Shown piece by piece: positions 25,657-33,963 of a DNA stretch of 42,727 nucleotides (position 1 is the first letter of the stretch; every line of letters starts with the position of its first letter). The DNA comes from Paradesertivirga sp966210515. Its GTDB lineage: Bacteria > Bacteroidota > Bacteroidia > Sphingobacteriales > Sphingobacteriaceae. The notes beneath the pieces were generated by a model. It was not told where the DNA came from. It was given only the letters and a program-made list of their open reading frames with translations, and did no database searches. The stretch covers positions 1 to 42,727 of the forward strand of contig CBIHLM010000035.1 in assembly GCA_966210515.1 (NCBI GenBank), in the 5' to 3' direction. The position numbers and the translations under genes were made by a program.

Positions 25657-26340
25657 ATGATTGGCAATACAGTTATAAAACTTGAAAATGTTGACGTTTA
25701 CCAGCAAAAACACCTGGTCCTTAGCAATGTAAATCTTCAAATTGATAAGGGAGAGTTTGTTTTTCTTATCGGTCAAACCGGATCGGGCAAAAGCAGTTTA
25801 TTGAAAATCATTTATGGAGACCTTCATATTTCATCTGGTGAGGGACATGCGGGAGGTTATGATCTGAAAAAACTGACTGAGAAGGATGTTCCTTTTTTAA
25901 GAAGAAAACTGGGAATCGTTTTTCAGGATTTTCAGCTTCTAACTGATCGGACTATAGAAGACAACCTTCGTTTTGTGATGCATGCAACTGGCTGGAAGGA
26001 TAAAACTTTAATTTCTGATCGGATTAGGGATGTATTGGAAAAGGTTGGGCTTCGTTCAAAAATTAAAAAAATGCCACATGAGATTTCAGGTGGCGAACAG
26101 CAGCGGGTGGTAATAGCCAGAGCCTTGCTTAATGATCCGGAAATAATTCTGGCCGACGAGCCAACAGGAAATCTTGATCCTGATACTGCGGAAGAAATCA
26201 TGCTTCTGTTAAAAGAAATCAGCCGTTCGGGCACTGCTGTATTGATGGCAACCCACGCATATCAACTAATTCGAACCTTCCCTTCACGCATTATTAAGTG
26301 CGAAAACGGAAGAGTCATAGAAGATGCCAAAATCGTCTAA
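25657..26340 (+). CDS. ftsE: FtsE-type ABC transporter ATPase
   Basis: A 227-residue ATPase with Walker A GQTGSGKS (39-46), Q-loop Gln90 (VFQDFQLL), signature SGGEQQR (144-150) and Walker B IILADEPTGNLDPDT. The closeness to FtsE shows in the FQDFQLLxDRTIEDN and ADEPTGNLDP segments and in the length. FtsE with FtsX controls peptidoglycan hydrolases at the division site. FtsX is not in the window, which is common in Bacteroidota. LolD-type ATPases are close relatives and cannot be fully excluded. Confidence 0.85.
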   Translation: MIGNTVIKLENVDVYQQKHLVLSNVNLQIDKGEFVFLIGQTGSGKSSLLKIIYGDLHISSGEGHAGGYDLKKLTEKDVPFLRRKLGIVFQDFQLLTDRTIEDNLRFVMHATGWKDKTLISDRIRDVLEKVGLRSKIKKMPHEISGGEQQRVVIARALLNDPEIILADEPTGNLDPDTAEEIMLLLKEISRSGTAVLMATHAYQLIRTFPSRIIKCENGRVIEDAKIV

Positions 26341-26379
26341 GTGATAGGCCATACGCCAATTTGTTTGATGAATAAAATA

Positions 26380-26405
26380 AATCACTGACAGCTTGGCTGT
26401 TTTAT
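26380..26405 (+). terminator. Possible short terminator between ftsE and grpE
   Basis: ACAGC-TTG-GCTGT followed by TTTATTTAATT, with flanking AT-rich arms. The stem is only five pairs with a three-base loop. It could instead be part of the grpE control region. Confidence 0.3.
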
Positions 26406-26439
26406 TTAATTGGCAAAAAATTTGTCTAACCCCATTATT

Positions 26440-27072
26440 ATGAAGTTTTCAGATATGTTGAAAAACAAGAAGAAAAACCCTGAGAAAGAAGTTATGAATG
26501 AAAATAACGAAGTGAAACCAGAAATTGATCAAGAATTAGAGCAAGTGAGCGAAATACTTAGTCATCAAGGCGATGGAGGTAATTCCGAAAACGTTCCTGC
26601 AAGTGATGTTGAAGATCAGTTGTCGCAAGAAGACAAACTTAAAGCTGATTTAGCTGAAGCCAATAATAAATATCTACGCCTGTATGCTGAGTTCGATAAT
26701 TACAAAAGAAGAACAAACAAAGAGCGTATAGACCTACTTCAAACTGCAGGAAAAGACGTTTTAGTTAGCTTACTACCTGTTGTTGATGATTTTGACCGTG
26801 CTTTAAAATCCATGGAAACAGCAAGTGATGTTTCGGCTGTTAAAGAAGGCATTGTTTTGGTTCAAAATAAGTTAAAAAGCATTTTAACTCAAAAAGGTTT
26901 AAAAGAAATGGAGTCTGTTGGAACTGTGTTTGACGCAGAAATCCACGAAGCCATTACTAATATTCCGGCTCCCTCCGAAGACTTGAAAGGAAAAGTAATC
27001 GACGAGGTTGAAAAAGGATATTATTTAAATGACAAAGTGATCCGCTTTGCAAAAGTTGTTGTTGGAGCGTAA
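26440..27072 (+). CDS. grpE: GrpE nucleotide exchange factor
   Basis: A 210-residue protein, the nucleotide exchange factor for DnaK. The long acidic N-terminal segment (about residues 1-75) leads into the coiled coil and the C-terminal beta domain: DNYKRRTNKERIDLLQTAGKDVL, VSLLPVVDDFDRALKSM and PAPSEDLKGKVIDEVEKGYYLNDKVIRFAKVVVG. The ATG at 26440 is the best start. A TTG at 26410 in frame and a methionine around residue 20 are alternatives. The dnaJ gene follows 64 bases downstream, giving the usual grpE-dnaJ unit; dnaK is not nearby. Confidence 0.95.
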   Translation: MKFSDMLKNKKKNPEKEVMNENNEVKPEIDQELEQVSEILSHQGDGGNSENVPASDVEDQLSQEDKLKADLAEANNKYLRLYAEFDNYKRRTNKERIDLLQTAGKDVLVSLLPVVDDFDRALKSMETASDVSAVKEGIVLVQNKLKSILTQKGLKEMESVGTVFDAEIHEAITNIPAPSEDLKGKVIDEVEKGYYLNDKVIRFAKVVVGA

Positions 27073-27081
27073 AAAGGGATT

Positions 27082-27121
27082 GAAGGAGCGAACGACGAAG
27101 GTCTTCAATATTCACTCCTTC
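27082..27121 (+). promoter_or_regulatory. Hairpin between grpE and dnaJ
   Basis: GAAGGAG (27082-27088) pairs with CTCCTTC (27115-27121). No T-run follows, so this is not a usual terminator. It could set the relative level of the two genes or mask the dnaJ leader. Confidence 0.4.
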
Positions 27122-27136
27122 ACTCATTAAAATAAA

Positions 27137-28285
27137 ATGGCTAAAAGAGATTATTACGATATACTGGGCATTACCAAAGGTGCCAGTGCCGATGAGATTA
27201 AAAAAGCTTATCGTAAACAGGCTATTAAATTTCACCCGGATAAGAACCCGGGCGATAAAGAAGCTGAGGAGATGTTTAAAGAAGCAGCCGAAGCTTATGA
27301 GATTCTGAGTAATCCAGAGAAAAAGCAACGTTACGATCAATTTGGTCATGCGGGAACTCAAGGAGGAGGCGGTTACGGCGGCCACATGAACATGGAGGAT
27401 ATTTTCAGCCAGTTTGGAGATGTTTTTGGTGGAGGCAGTCCTTTTGAAAGCTTCTTTGGAGGCGGCGGTCAATCCCGTGGTGGAAGACGAGTTGCCCGTG
27501 GCAGTAATTTACGGATCAAAGTAAAGTTAACTCTTGAAGAAATCGCCAAGGGTGCTGAAAAGAAAATAAAAGTCAATAAACAAGTAGTTTGTGGCACCTG
27601 TGATGGCAGCGGAGCGAAAGATCGTTCTTCGTTCCACACGTGTTCCACTTGCGGCGGTTCAGGTTCAGTGCGCAGAGTTACGAACACTATTCTGGGCCAA
27701 ATGCAAACCACCAGCACCTGTCCTACTTGTAACGGCGAAGGAACACAAATTACTTCTAAATGTAATGTATGCCATGGCGATGGGGTTGTAAGAGGTGAGG
27801 AAACTATTTCGATAAACATCCCGGCGGGTGTTAGTGAGGGCATGCAACTTTCTATGGGAGGTAAAGGTAATGCGGCGCCAAGAGGCGGTGTGCCCGGCGA
27901 CCTGATAATCCTTATAGAAGAAATACCACACGAAACACTTCAACGCGAAGGAAATAACGTTGTATTTGATTTACACATCAGCTTTGTTGATGCAACCCTG
28001 GGTGCGAGTGTAGAGGTTCCAACCATCGATGGTAAAGCGAAAATCAAGATTGAACCAGGAACACAGGGCGGTAAAATCCTGCGATTAAAAGGTAAGGGCG
28101 TTCCTGAGGTTAATTCTTATCACCGTGGGGATCAGTTAGTTTATGTAAATATCTGGACTCCAAAAGCTCTTTCTCGCGAAGAACGTGATTTAATGGAGAA
28201 ACTACAAGAATCGCCAAATTTCCGTCCTCAACCAGGCAAGCATGAAAAAAGCTTCTTTGAGAGGATGAAAGAATATTTTGAATAA
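27137..28285 (+). CDS. dnaJ: Chaperone DnaJ
   Basis: A 382-residue class I Hsp40 co-chaperone. The J domain (1-70) has the HPDK motif. A Gly/Phe-rich linker follows. The zinc-binding domain has four C-x2-C-x-G-x-G repeats (CGTCDGSG, CSTCGGSG, CPTCNGEG, CNVCHGDG). The substrate-binding C-terminal domain comes next, then a short basic/acidic tail. Length matches the family. It stimulates DnaK ATPase with the upstream GrpE. Confidence 0.98.
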   Translation: MAKRDYYDILGITKGASADEIKKAYRKQAIKFHPDKNPGDKEAEEMFKEAAEAYEILSNPEKKQRYDQFGHAGTQGGGGYGGHMNMEDIFSQFGDVFGGGSPFESFFGGGGQSRGGRRVARGSNLRIKVKLTLEEIAKGAEKKIKVNKQVVCGTCDGSGAKDRSSFHTCSTCGGSGSVRRVTNTILGQMQTTSTCPTCNGEGTQITSKCNVCHGDGVVRGEETISINIPAGVSEGMQLSMGGKGNAAPRGGVPGDLIILIEEIPHETLQREGNNVVFDLHISFVDATLGASVEVPTIDGKAKIKIEPGTQGGKILRLKGKGVPEVNSYHRGDQLVYVNIWTPKALSREERDLMEKLQESPNFRPQPGKHEKSFFERMKEYFE

Positions 28286-28310
28286 GAGGCTAAAAGGCTA
28301 CAACTTATTT

Positions 28311-28348
28311 TAATAGAAAAGCCATCGTTAACGATGGCTTTTCTATTA
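28311..28348. terminator. Perfect 38-bp palindrome, bidirectional terminator
   Basis: TAATAGAAAAGCCATCGTT is the exact reverse complement of the following 19 bases. The AAAAGCCATCGTT/AACGATGGCTTTT core ends in TTTTCTATTA in both directions. It stands between the convergent dnaJ and porin genes and can end both. Confidence 0.85.
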
Positions 28349-28386
28349 ATTATGGATTTTTCAGATTCGATAAACAGTCGGAGTCT

Positions 28387-29580
28387 TTAAAAACCTATCT
28401 CTATTTGAAATCTGTACATCAATTCATGTGCATCTGAATTTTCCTGCAATAGGCTTATATCGCTTTGCACCTTTAAAGTATGTCCCGAAATATACTTAGA
28501 AACACCCAAGGTGTATTGAGTATTATCATCCCGTTGCGTAATAGCCTCAGGGTTAATCCGGGTAAAACGGCCTGCCAATTCCACATTATTTTTGAAAAGG
28601 TAACCAGCCTGAACATTAAAGCCTGTACCAGTAAAGAAAGCTTTCGAAACCTTTCCATCTATATCCGTTTCTACCACAGGAGATCCGTTAGATTTCTTGT
28701 CGGCGTATTCAGCCATCGCTGAGAAACCTTTATACTTAAACATCGCATCAGCAAATATCGTTTTCAGGTCACGTTGCTCATCAAAAAAGCTTCCCAATTG
28801 CCCGCCTTGCCGTGAGGCACGATCATTAAAATCATACGTTAACCCGAGGCTTAACTTTGGTGTAAGCTCCCTTTTTAAATCACCACCAAAATAATCTCCA
28901 CTGCTTTGAAACTCCCCAAATGGTAATACTTCCACCCTTCCGGTATAATCATATCCACCTTTATTATCAGATGTCATATTTCTGCCTTCACCACTCGAAA
29001 CAGATAATATCTTTTTAAATACAATATCACCCGATTGTGATTCGTGATGTAACTGAACACCAAAATCCCTGTCAATATTGTATCGGGAATTTAACAGACT
29101 TCGGTCCACCAGCTGCAATCGCTGCGATGAAATAACCCTTTCTCTGTTGCCCGGAAGCTTAGTTTGGCCAAATATTAAATTAAAACCTTTTGCGAAATTC
29201 CAGTTTACTATTGCATCCAAAACAATATTTGATGTGTTATTGTTTTCAGCCAATGGCCGTCCTGTATCTGAGTTACTCAGAGCAAACTCGAATTTATACT
29301 CTATCTTAGGACTGTAAATAAATCCTTCCATTTTTATCCGCGCTCTTCGAATTTGCAAATTGTCACTATAGCTTTCCTCATCTAAATTATAAGTACTCGA
29401 AAATAAGCTTTGAGCACGAACATTTAATTTGGTTAAAAAAGACGAATCAGCAGCAATAAATTGCAAACCTTTTCCGTGAGTTGTAGGATTAGCCGACTGT
29501 GCAAAAACAAAAATCGGGAACAAAAAAACAAGACTAAGTTGAAACGGTAAATACCTTTTTTCTTTATTAAATAATTTCAT
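28387..29580 (-). CDS. OprO/OprP-type (phosphate-selective porin family) outer-membrane porin
   Basis: A 397-residue outer-membrane beta-barrel. A signal peptide ends near FVFAQS. Then come the features of the OprO/OprP porin family: LQIRRARIKMEGFIYSPKIEYKFEFALS, FNLIFGQTKLPGNRERVISSQRLQLVDRSLLN and RDFGVQLHH near the middle, and the closing YRFQIEIGF with a final Phe. Alternating hydrophobic strands fit a 16-stranded porin. Family naming implies phosphate or polyphosphate, but many Bacteroidota members have untested substrates. Bases 29644-29681 upstream carry phased TTAAC sites that could be a regulator target. Confidence 0.88.
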   Translation of the reverse strand: MKLFNKEKRYLPFQLSLVFLFPIFVFAQSANPTTHGKGLQFIAADSSFLTKLNVRAQSLFSSTYNLDEESYSDNLQIRRARIKMEGFIYSPKIEYKFEFALSNSDTGRPLAENNNTSNIVLDAIVNWNFAKGFNLIFGQTKLPGNRERVISSQRLQLVDRSLLNSRYNIDRDFGVQLHHESQSGDIVFKKILSVSSGEGRNMTSDNKGGYDYTGRVEVLPFGEFQSSGDYFGGDLKRELTPKLSLGLTYDFNDRASRQGGQLGSFFDEQRDLKTIFADAMFKYKGFSAMAEYADKKSNGSPVVETDIDGKVSKAFFTGTGFNVQAGYLFKNNVELAGRFTRINPEAITQRDDNTQYTLGVSKYISGHTLKVQSDISLLQENSDAHELMYRFQIEIGF

Positions 29581-29643
29581 TGTTACATTAATATGCAGCG
29601 AAAATACACTTAATGTTAATCTAAGATTATTGAAATTACTTAT

Positions 29644-29681
29644 TTAACCTAATGATTATTTACAGTTAACATTAGCTTAAC
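29644..29681. promoter_or_regulatory. Phased TTAAC repeats upstream of the porin gene
   Basis: TTAAC occurs at 29644, 29666 and 29677, spaced 22 and 11 bases, i.e. one helical turn per unit. The element sits 64-101 bases upstream of the porin start. A further 9-bp inverted partner, TAATGTTAA (29611-29619) against TTAACATTA (29666-29674), lies between. Eleven-base direct repeats of this kind occur in Pho boxes of other phyla; this is inference here. Confidence 0.4.
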
Positions 29682-29706
29682 TTACACTGGGAATTTTTAA
29701 CATACG

Positions 29707-30207
29707 CTACCTTTTCTGTCGATCTTCAGCGTCGTTAATAGTATTGCTTACCTCCTCAATTAGCCTGCGAACAGCGTCTTTAAGTTTTGGATCACCGTTA
29801 TAATCAAGATCAAATAAAACATTCTTACTCTTCTTCTTATAACTCAGCTCGATATAATAATGAGGTGTATTTTTTAACGGTTGACCTTCATTCACAATTT
29901 TCGACGGAAAGTTCCAAAAGCCCAGCTGCGCTGCCCGGCGATGAAGAACCAGCAGATCATCCTTTGAAAGCTTTACCTTTTTCTTAATTAAAGAATCGTT
30001 CTCATTCACATACTGATAAAGTGCGGTTTTAGAATTATATTGATTTACTAAACTATCCCCTAATCCATATTTAAAAGTAAGCGATTCAAATTCTGAAAAT
30101 TTGTAAGGAGCATTCTTAACCATCATCCCATAGTAGTAGAAACAATAAATTAAAAATGGGATAATTATACTAAGTGCCAGAAATATCTTTTTTGATTTGG
30201 TTGACAT
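29707..30207 (-). CDS. Membrane-anchored hypothetical protein
   Basis: A 166-residue protein with one N-terminal transmembrane segment (KIFLALSIIIPFLIYCFYYYG) and a soluble outer part. The region LSKDDLLVLHRRAAQLGFWNFP followed by YIELSYKKKSKNVLFDLDYN suggests a small alpha/beta domain, similar to other single-pass proteins of the family. No family is recognised. It lies between the symporter and the porin on the same strand. The start is clear. Confidence 0.7.
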   Translation of the reverse strand: MSTKSKKIFLALSIIIPFLIYCFYYYGMMVKNAPYKFSEFESLTFKYGLGDSLVNQYNSKTALYQYVNENDSLIKKKVKLSKDDLLVLHRRAAQLGFWNFPSKIVNEGQPLKNTPHYYIELSYKKKSKNVLFDLDYNGDPKLKDAVRRLIEEVSNTINDAEDRQKR

Positions 30208-30263
30208 GTGTTTATACTAATTATTAAAATGATTGTATGAAAATGAAATTTACAAAACTCTGC

Positions 30264-31637
30264 TTACTCTATCACCTCATCGGTAGGAGTAAACTCCTTT
30301 TCCCATTTGGCTACTACCACTGTTGCAAGGCAGTTTCCAATAACATTTACTGAGGTTCGTGCCATATCCATTAGTTCATCTATACCCAGAATGATAAATA
30401 TCGGCCAGGACGGCATTCCAAACGAAGCTGCAGTTCCTAATAAAATAACCAATGAAGCTCTGGGAACACCGGCAACGCCTTTACTGGTTAACATAAGTGT
30501 AAATACTATAACAAGTTGCTGCGGAATCGAAAGATTCATCCCCGCCGCCTGCGCAACGAATATGGAAGCAAGTGACAGATATAAGGTCGTTCCATCCAGG
30601 TTGAAGCTATACCCTGTTGGCATTACAAAAGCTACAATTTTTCGGGGGACGCCCAATTTTTCAAGATTTTCCATAGCCCGGGGCAAAGCAGCTTCAGAAC
30701 TGGTGGTTGCAAATGCGATAGATACCGGTCCGGCAATCGCCTGAAGGAACTTTTTTATCGGAACTCCAACAATCAGGGCAATTGGCAACAAAACTCCTAA
30801 CAGGAAAACTATCAGCGCCACATAGAGTGTAGCCAGTAACTGAAACAAATTAACTAAAATCCCCAATCCCATATGACCAACAGTATATGCAATGGCAGCT
30901 CCCACGCCGATTGGTGCGAAATACATGACAATATTGGTAAACTTAAACATCACCTCAGACAAACTCTCGGTTGCTTTCAGCATCGGAAGTCGTTTATCTT
31001 CTCTAACCATTGCAAGCGCTATTCCAAAAAGAATACTGAATACAACAATTTGTAAAATCTGCCCTTCGGCTATAGATTTTGCAATATTTTCTGGGAAAAT
31101 ATGGAGAATGATATCGTTTAACGTTTGAGGCGGCACATCCGGCAGCGACTCACCGGATGCAGGCGGCATGGTAATTCCGGCTCCGGCCTGAGAAATATTG
31201 ATTGCTGCCAATCCGATAAACAAAGCAATTGTGGTAACTACTTCGAAATACAGAATAGCTTTCCAGCCCATCCGGCCAACTTGCTTAAGATCGGCATGAC
31301 CGGCAATTCCATATACCAAAGTGGCGAAAAGCAAAGGAGCAACAATGGTTTTAATCATCTTGAGAAACACCTTACTCAACACCTGCAGTTTTATTCCGAT
31401 TTCAGGATAGTCGTGACCGATTTCGGCCCCAATAACCATTGAAATCAATATCCAGCTGGTCAGCGAATTCTTTTTGATCCCATACAATATTAATGAAGTA
31501 ATAACCAGCCATCTGGAAAAAGTTAAAGCGATCGGCGAAACAGGAAGAATGCTGTAGGAGTTAAAAAAAGTAAGGAGCGCCGCAATAAAAACGGTAATTA
31601 TAGCAGCATACCCTGCTTGTTTTAACCTCATAAACAA
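30264..31637 (-). CDS. Dicarboxylate/amino acid:cation symporter (SDF family)
   Basis: A 457-residue inner-membrane carrier of the glutamate/C4-dicarboxylate type (GltP/DctA). Hallmarks are the HP1 loop FATTSSEAALPRAMENL, the TM7 unit GYSFNLDGTTLYLSLASIFVAQ, TSKGVAGVPRASLVIL (HP2) and the TM8 run LGIDELMDMARTSVNVIGNCLATVVVAKWE. It imports glutamate, aspartate or dicarboxylates with H+ or Na+. Two start codons, at 31637 and 31631, are close. A strong promoter precedes it (31655-31685). Confidence 0.95.
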   Translation of the reverse strand: MFMRLKQAGYAAIITVFIAALLTFFNSYSILPVSPIALTFSRWLVITSLILYGIKKNSLTSWILISMVIGAEIGHDYPEIGIKLQVLSKVFLKMIKTIVAPLLFATLVYGIAGHADLKQVGRMGWKAILYFEVVTTIALFIGLAAINISQAGAGITMPPASGESLPDVPPQTLNDIILHIFPENIAKSIAEGQILQIVVFSILFGIALAMVREDKRLPMLKATESLSEVMFKFTNIVMYFAPIGVGAAIAYTVGHMGLGILVNLFQLLATLYVALIVFLLGVLLPIALIVGVPIKKFLQAIAGPVSIAFATTSSEAALPRAMENLEKLGVPRKIVAFVMPTGYSFNLDGTTLYLSLASIFVAQAAGMNLSIPQQLVIVFTLMLTSKGVAGVPRASLVILLGTAASFGMPSWPIFIILGIDELMDMARTSVNVIGNCLATVVVAKWEKEFTPTDEVIE

Positions 31638-31654
31638 TTTTTAATGATATCGAA

Positions 31655-31685
31655 CAAATGTAAATAATTAGATTTACCCAACAAA
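31655..31685 (-). promoter_or_regulatory. Strong Bacteroidota-type promoter of the symporter gene
   Basis: Read on the minus strand: TTTG (31685-31682), 19 bases, TACATTTG (31662-31655), then the start region about 12-18 bases before the ATG. Both elements match the -33/-7 consensus exactly. It is the clearest promoter in the window. Confidence 0.65.
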
Positions 31686-31697
31686 CCTAACAGATTA

Positions 31698-32219
31698 ATG
31701 AGAGTAGAAAAATTAAGTGACATAAAGAAGGAGTTGCGGTTGCTTAATACGGAGGCTTTAACGGATATCTGTCTGCGACTGGCGAAATATAAAAAGGAAA
31801 ACAAGGAGTTATTAAGCTATTTACTTTACGATGCAGAGAACCCGCTGAACTATGCAGAAGAGGTTAAATCGACCTTACTTATAAACTTCCAGAACTTAAA
31901 CCGATCTTCCTATACAAGTACAAAGGAAATCAGAAAGATTGTTAGGCTACTTGCAAAACACGCTAAATATACGGGATCAAAAGAAGTGGAAATTGAGCTT
32001 TTATTATGGTTCGCAGCCATGTTTTTAGAATATGCTGATACCCGGTCATCTCATAAGCCGCTTCAAACTATTTTCTTCCGGCAATTGGAAAAGGCAAAAC
32101 GGATCTTCCCAAAACTTCATGAAGATCTTCAATTTGATTATAGTACGACCTACAATAACTTAATCAACGAAGCCGATAACAAAGTCAGATATTTTAACAA
32201 AAATGATTTCCAGTTGTAA
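31698..32219 (+). CDS. Hypothetical protein
   Basis: A 173-residue soluble, helical protein rich in Lys, Leu and Glu, with no signal or membrane segment. It has LSDIKKELRLLNTEALTDICLRLAKYKKENKELLSYLLYD at the start and a helical middle (TKEIRKIVRLLAKHAKYTGSKEVEIELLLWFAAMFLEY). I recognise no domain. It diverges from the symporter gene and precedes the sigma factor gene by 34 bases on the same strand. Confidence 0.75.
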   Translation: MRVEKLSDIKKELRLLNTEALTDICLRLAKYKKENKELLSYLLYDAENPLNYAEEVKSTLLINFQNLNRSSYTSTKEIRKIVRLLAKHAKYTGSKEVEIELLLWFAAMFLEYADTRSSHKPLQTIFFRQLEKAKRIFPKLHEDLQFDYSTTYNNLINEADNKVRYFNKNDFQL

Positions 32220-32253
32220 CAGATACCTTTATCCATCATCTAATTTTTAGATA

Positions 32254-32748
32254 ATGAATAAAGAAGCTCTTTTTAAAGAAATCTTTAAGTCTAACTCAAA
32301 GAAAATTTACCACCTATGCTATGGTTATACCGGCGATGATGATGCGGCTAATGACCTGATGCAGGATACTTTTATGAAGGTTTGGCAGAACCTTGATAAG
32401 TTTCGTAACCAGGCCATGATTTCTACGTGGATTTATCGGATTGCCGTAAACACCTGCCTTTCATGGCTGAGGGTTGAAAAGCGACAAGCAAAAGATCAGC
32501 TCACAGATTCTATAATTGAAAACAAGGAGGAAGAGGTCTCAGAAAAACATGATCAGGTAGCTCTATTATATAAATGCATCTCGCAACTGGAAGAGACCGA
32601 AAGAATTATAATCTCAATGGTATTGGATGAACTTCCCTACTCGGAAATTGCCGAAATTTCTGGTGTTTCCGAAGGGAATTTAAGGGTTAAAATACACCGG
32701 ATTAAACACAAACTGACTGAAATATATAACCGTTATGAAAGATTTTGA
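32254..32748 (+). CDS. ECF-type RNA polymerase sigma factor
   Basis: A 164-residue sigma-70 family factor of the extracytoplasmic-function type. Region 2 is seen in HLCYGYTGDDDAANDLMQDTFMKVWQNLDKFR...MISTWIYRIAVNTCLSWLR. Region 4 is QLEETERIIISMVLDELPYSEIAEISGVSEGNLRVKIHRIKHKL. The gene overlaps the next one by 14 bases. ATCTAA-TTT-TTAGAT (32238-32252) forms a short palindrome directly before the start codon and could affect translation. Targets are unknown. Confidence 0.94.
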   Translation: MNKEALFKEIFKSNSKKIYHLCYGYTGDDDAANDLMQDTFMKVWQNLDKFRNQAMISTWIYRIAVNTCLSWLRVEKRQAKDQLTDSIIENKEEEVSEKHDQVALLYKCISQLEETERIIISMVLDELPYSEIAEISGVSEGNLRVKIHRIKHKLTEIYNRYERF

Positions 32749-33325
32749 TGCACTGAAAGATATATGGCACGGTCAGCTTGCAAGTCCTAAACTCAGCTAC
32801 GAAGACGTGCTTAAAGGAATAAGGAAGTCAAAAAGCAGCTTTGCCAATAAACTGTTATTCGAAAGCATCGGAACATTGGCGGCTATTATCCTTTTTTCTT
32901 TAATCTGGCTTAATAGCTCGTCGCTAATGTGGACTACTCACCTATCATTCTTAATATTCTTAAGCTGCTGCTTTTACTACCTTTTTGCGCAGTTAAGAGA
33001 TTACAGAAGCATATCAGGCAGCGAGTATTTGATGAAACAACCTGAAGAATATATTACTTATTTGAAAAAGTATAGTCGCAGACGTTATCAACTCAACACA
33101 ACAAACTATACAATTTACAGCGTCTTTATTGGTATTGCCTTCGCTCTTTATTTTATCGAAATTTACTTTAGTTCCCCCTTTTGGCAAACAATAACCGGTG
33201 TAGCAGCAACTGTTATCTGGTTTATTATCTGCTGGTTTATTATGAGGATTTATGTTCGCAGGGAACAGGAAAAGCTTAATGAAATGGTAAAGAAATTAGA
33301 GCGCCTCGAAAGCCAATTTTTATAG
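32735..33325 (+). CDS. Four-pass membrane protein, candidate anti-sigma factor
   Basis: A 196-residue protein. A soluble N-terminus of about 40 residues (MKDFDALKDIWHGQL) precedes probably four membrane segments: LLFESIGTLAAIILFSLIWL, THLSFLIFLSCCFYYLFAQ, TIYSVFIGIAFALYFIEIYF and TVIWFIICWFIMRIY. A charged C-terminal helix follows (REQEKLNEMVKKLERLESQ). The 14-base overlap with the ECF sigma gene and the topology suggest a role in sequestering the sigma factor. It lacks the zinc-type anti-sigma His-x3-Cys-x2-Cys motif, so this is inference. Confidence 0.75.
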   Translation: MKDFDALKDIWHGQLASPKLSYEDVLKGIRKSKSSFANKLLFESIGTLAAIILFSLIWLNSSSLMWTTHLSFLIFLSCCFYYLFAQLRDYRSISGSEYLMKQPEEYITYLKKYSRRRYQLNTTNYTIYSVFIGIAFALYFIEIYFSSPFWQTITGVAATVIWFIICWFIMRIYVRREQEKLNEMVKKLERLESQFL

Positions 33326-33339
33326 AGTCGACCGAAACA

Positions 33340-33963
33340 CTATGGCTTTTGTTTCTCTTCATCTTTTATTTCATGTATATCGAAACGATTCCCTTTTAAT
33401 GTATACTCCACAAACTTTTTATCAACGGGATTGACCCCAGCCGTATCTTTTTCTTCATACAGCGGAAACTCTCTGAACAGATTTCCTTCTTTTGTGTAAA
33501 TAGAATCTTTGCCGTGATATTTTCGTTTCGTTGCCGAACTTAACTCCGGGAACTTAATCTCCTGAGATGAACCGCCGTCAGAAAATTCATGAACATAAAT
33601 CTTTAAATAGGAACCCTTGTCTTGTCCTTTTGCTTGAATGAAAATTTCCGGATTTCCATCTGCATCTAAATCCATGTTCCAGACATCAACGATATCTCCC
33701 TCTAATTCCTCAGAAATGGTACTGTATTTTACCTTAGATGAGTCAGACCGAAGAATAATATATTGACCGATATGCTCGGATCCTCGTCCCCAACTTAAAA
33801 CATCAAAGGTTAAACCCGGTTTCACTTCTATTGACTTGTGAAAACGGAAAGGCTGCGGCAAAACTACTTTGGTAATAGAAGACGCTGCTTTTTTGGGTTC
33901 ATCCGGACTACATGAACTTATAACAAAGCTGGCAACAGAGAATAACAAAATTATTTTTTTCAT
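33340..33963 (-). CDS. PliI-like lysozyme-inhibitor lipoprotein
   Basis: A 207-residue predicted lipoprotein from the ATG at 33963, with lipobox VISSC (Cys18). A longer frame to 34104 adds 47 residues before the signal and is not credible. The mature part matches my knowledge of PliI family inhibitors of I-type lysozyme: FDVLSWGRGSE, a central MDLDADGNPEIFIQ, the beta-rich SYLKIYVHEFSDGGS and the closing REFPLYEEKDTAGV. Such proteins protect the cell wall from animal invertebrate lysozymes. The assignment rests on pattern memory only, so it is moderately sure. Confidence 0.62.
   Translation of the reverse strand: MKKIILLFSVASFVISSCSPDEPKKAASSITKVVLPQPFRFHKSIEVKPGLTFDVLSWGRGSEHIGQYIILRSDSSKVKYSTISEELEGDIVDVWNMDLDADGNPEIFIQAKGQDKGSYLKIYVHEFSDGGSSQEIKFPELSSATKRKYHGKDSIYTKEGNLFREFPLYEEKDTAGVNPVDKKFVEYTLKGNRFDIHEIKDEEKQKP

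Noticed and set aside
26957..27472. 171-codon minus-strand frame across grpE and dnaJ
   Set aside because: Shadow of two strongly supported chaperone genes.
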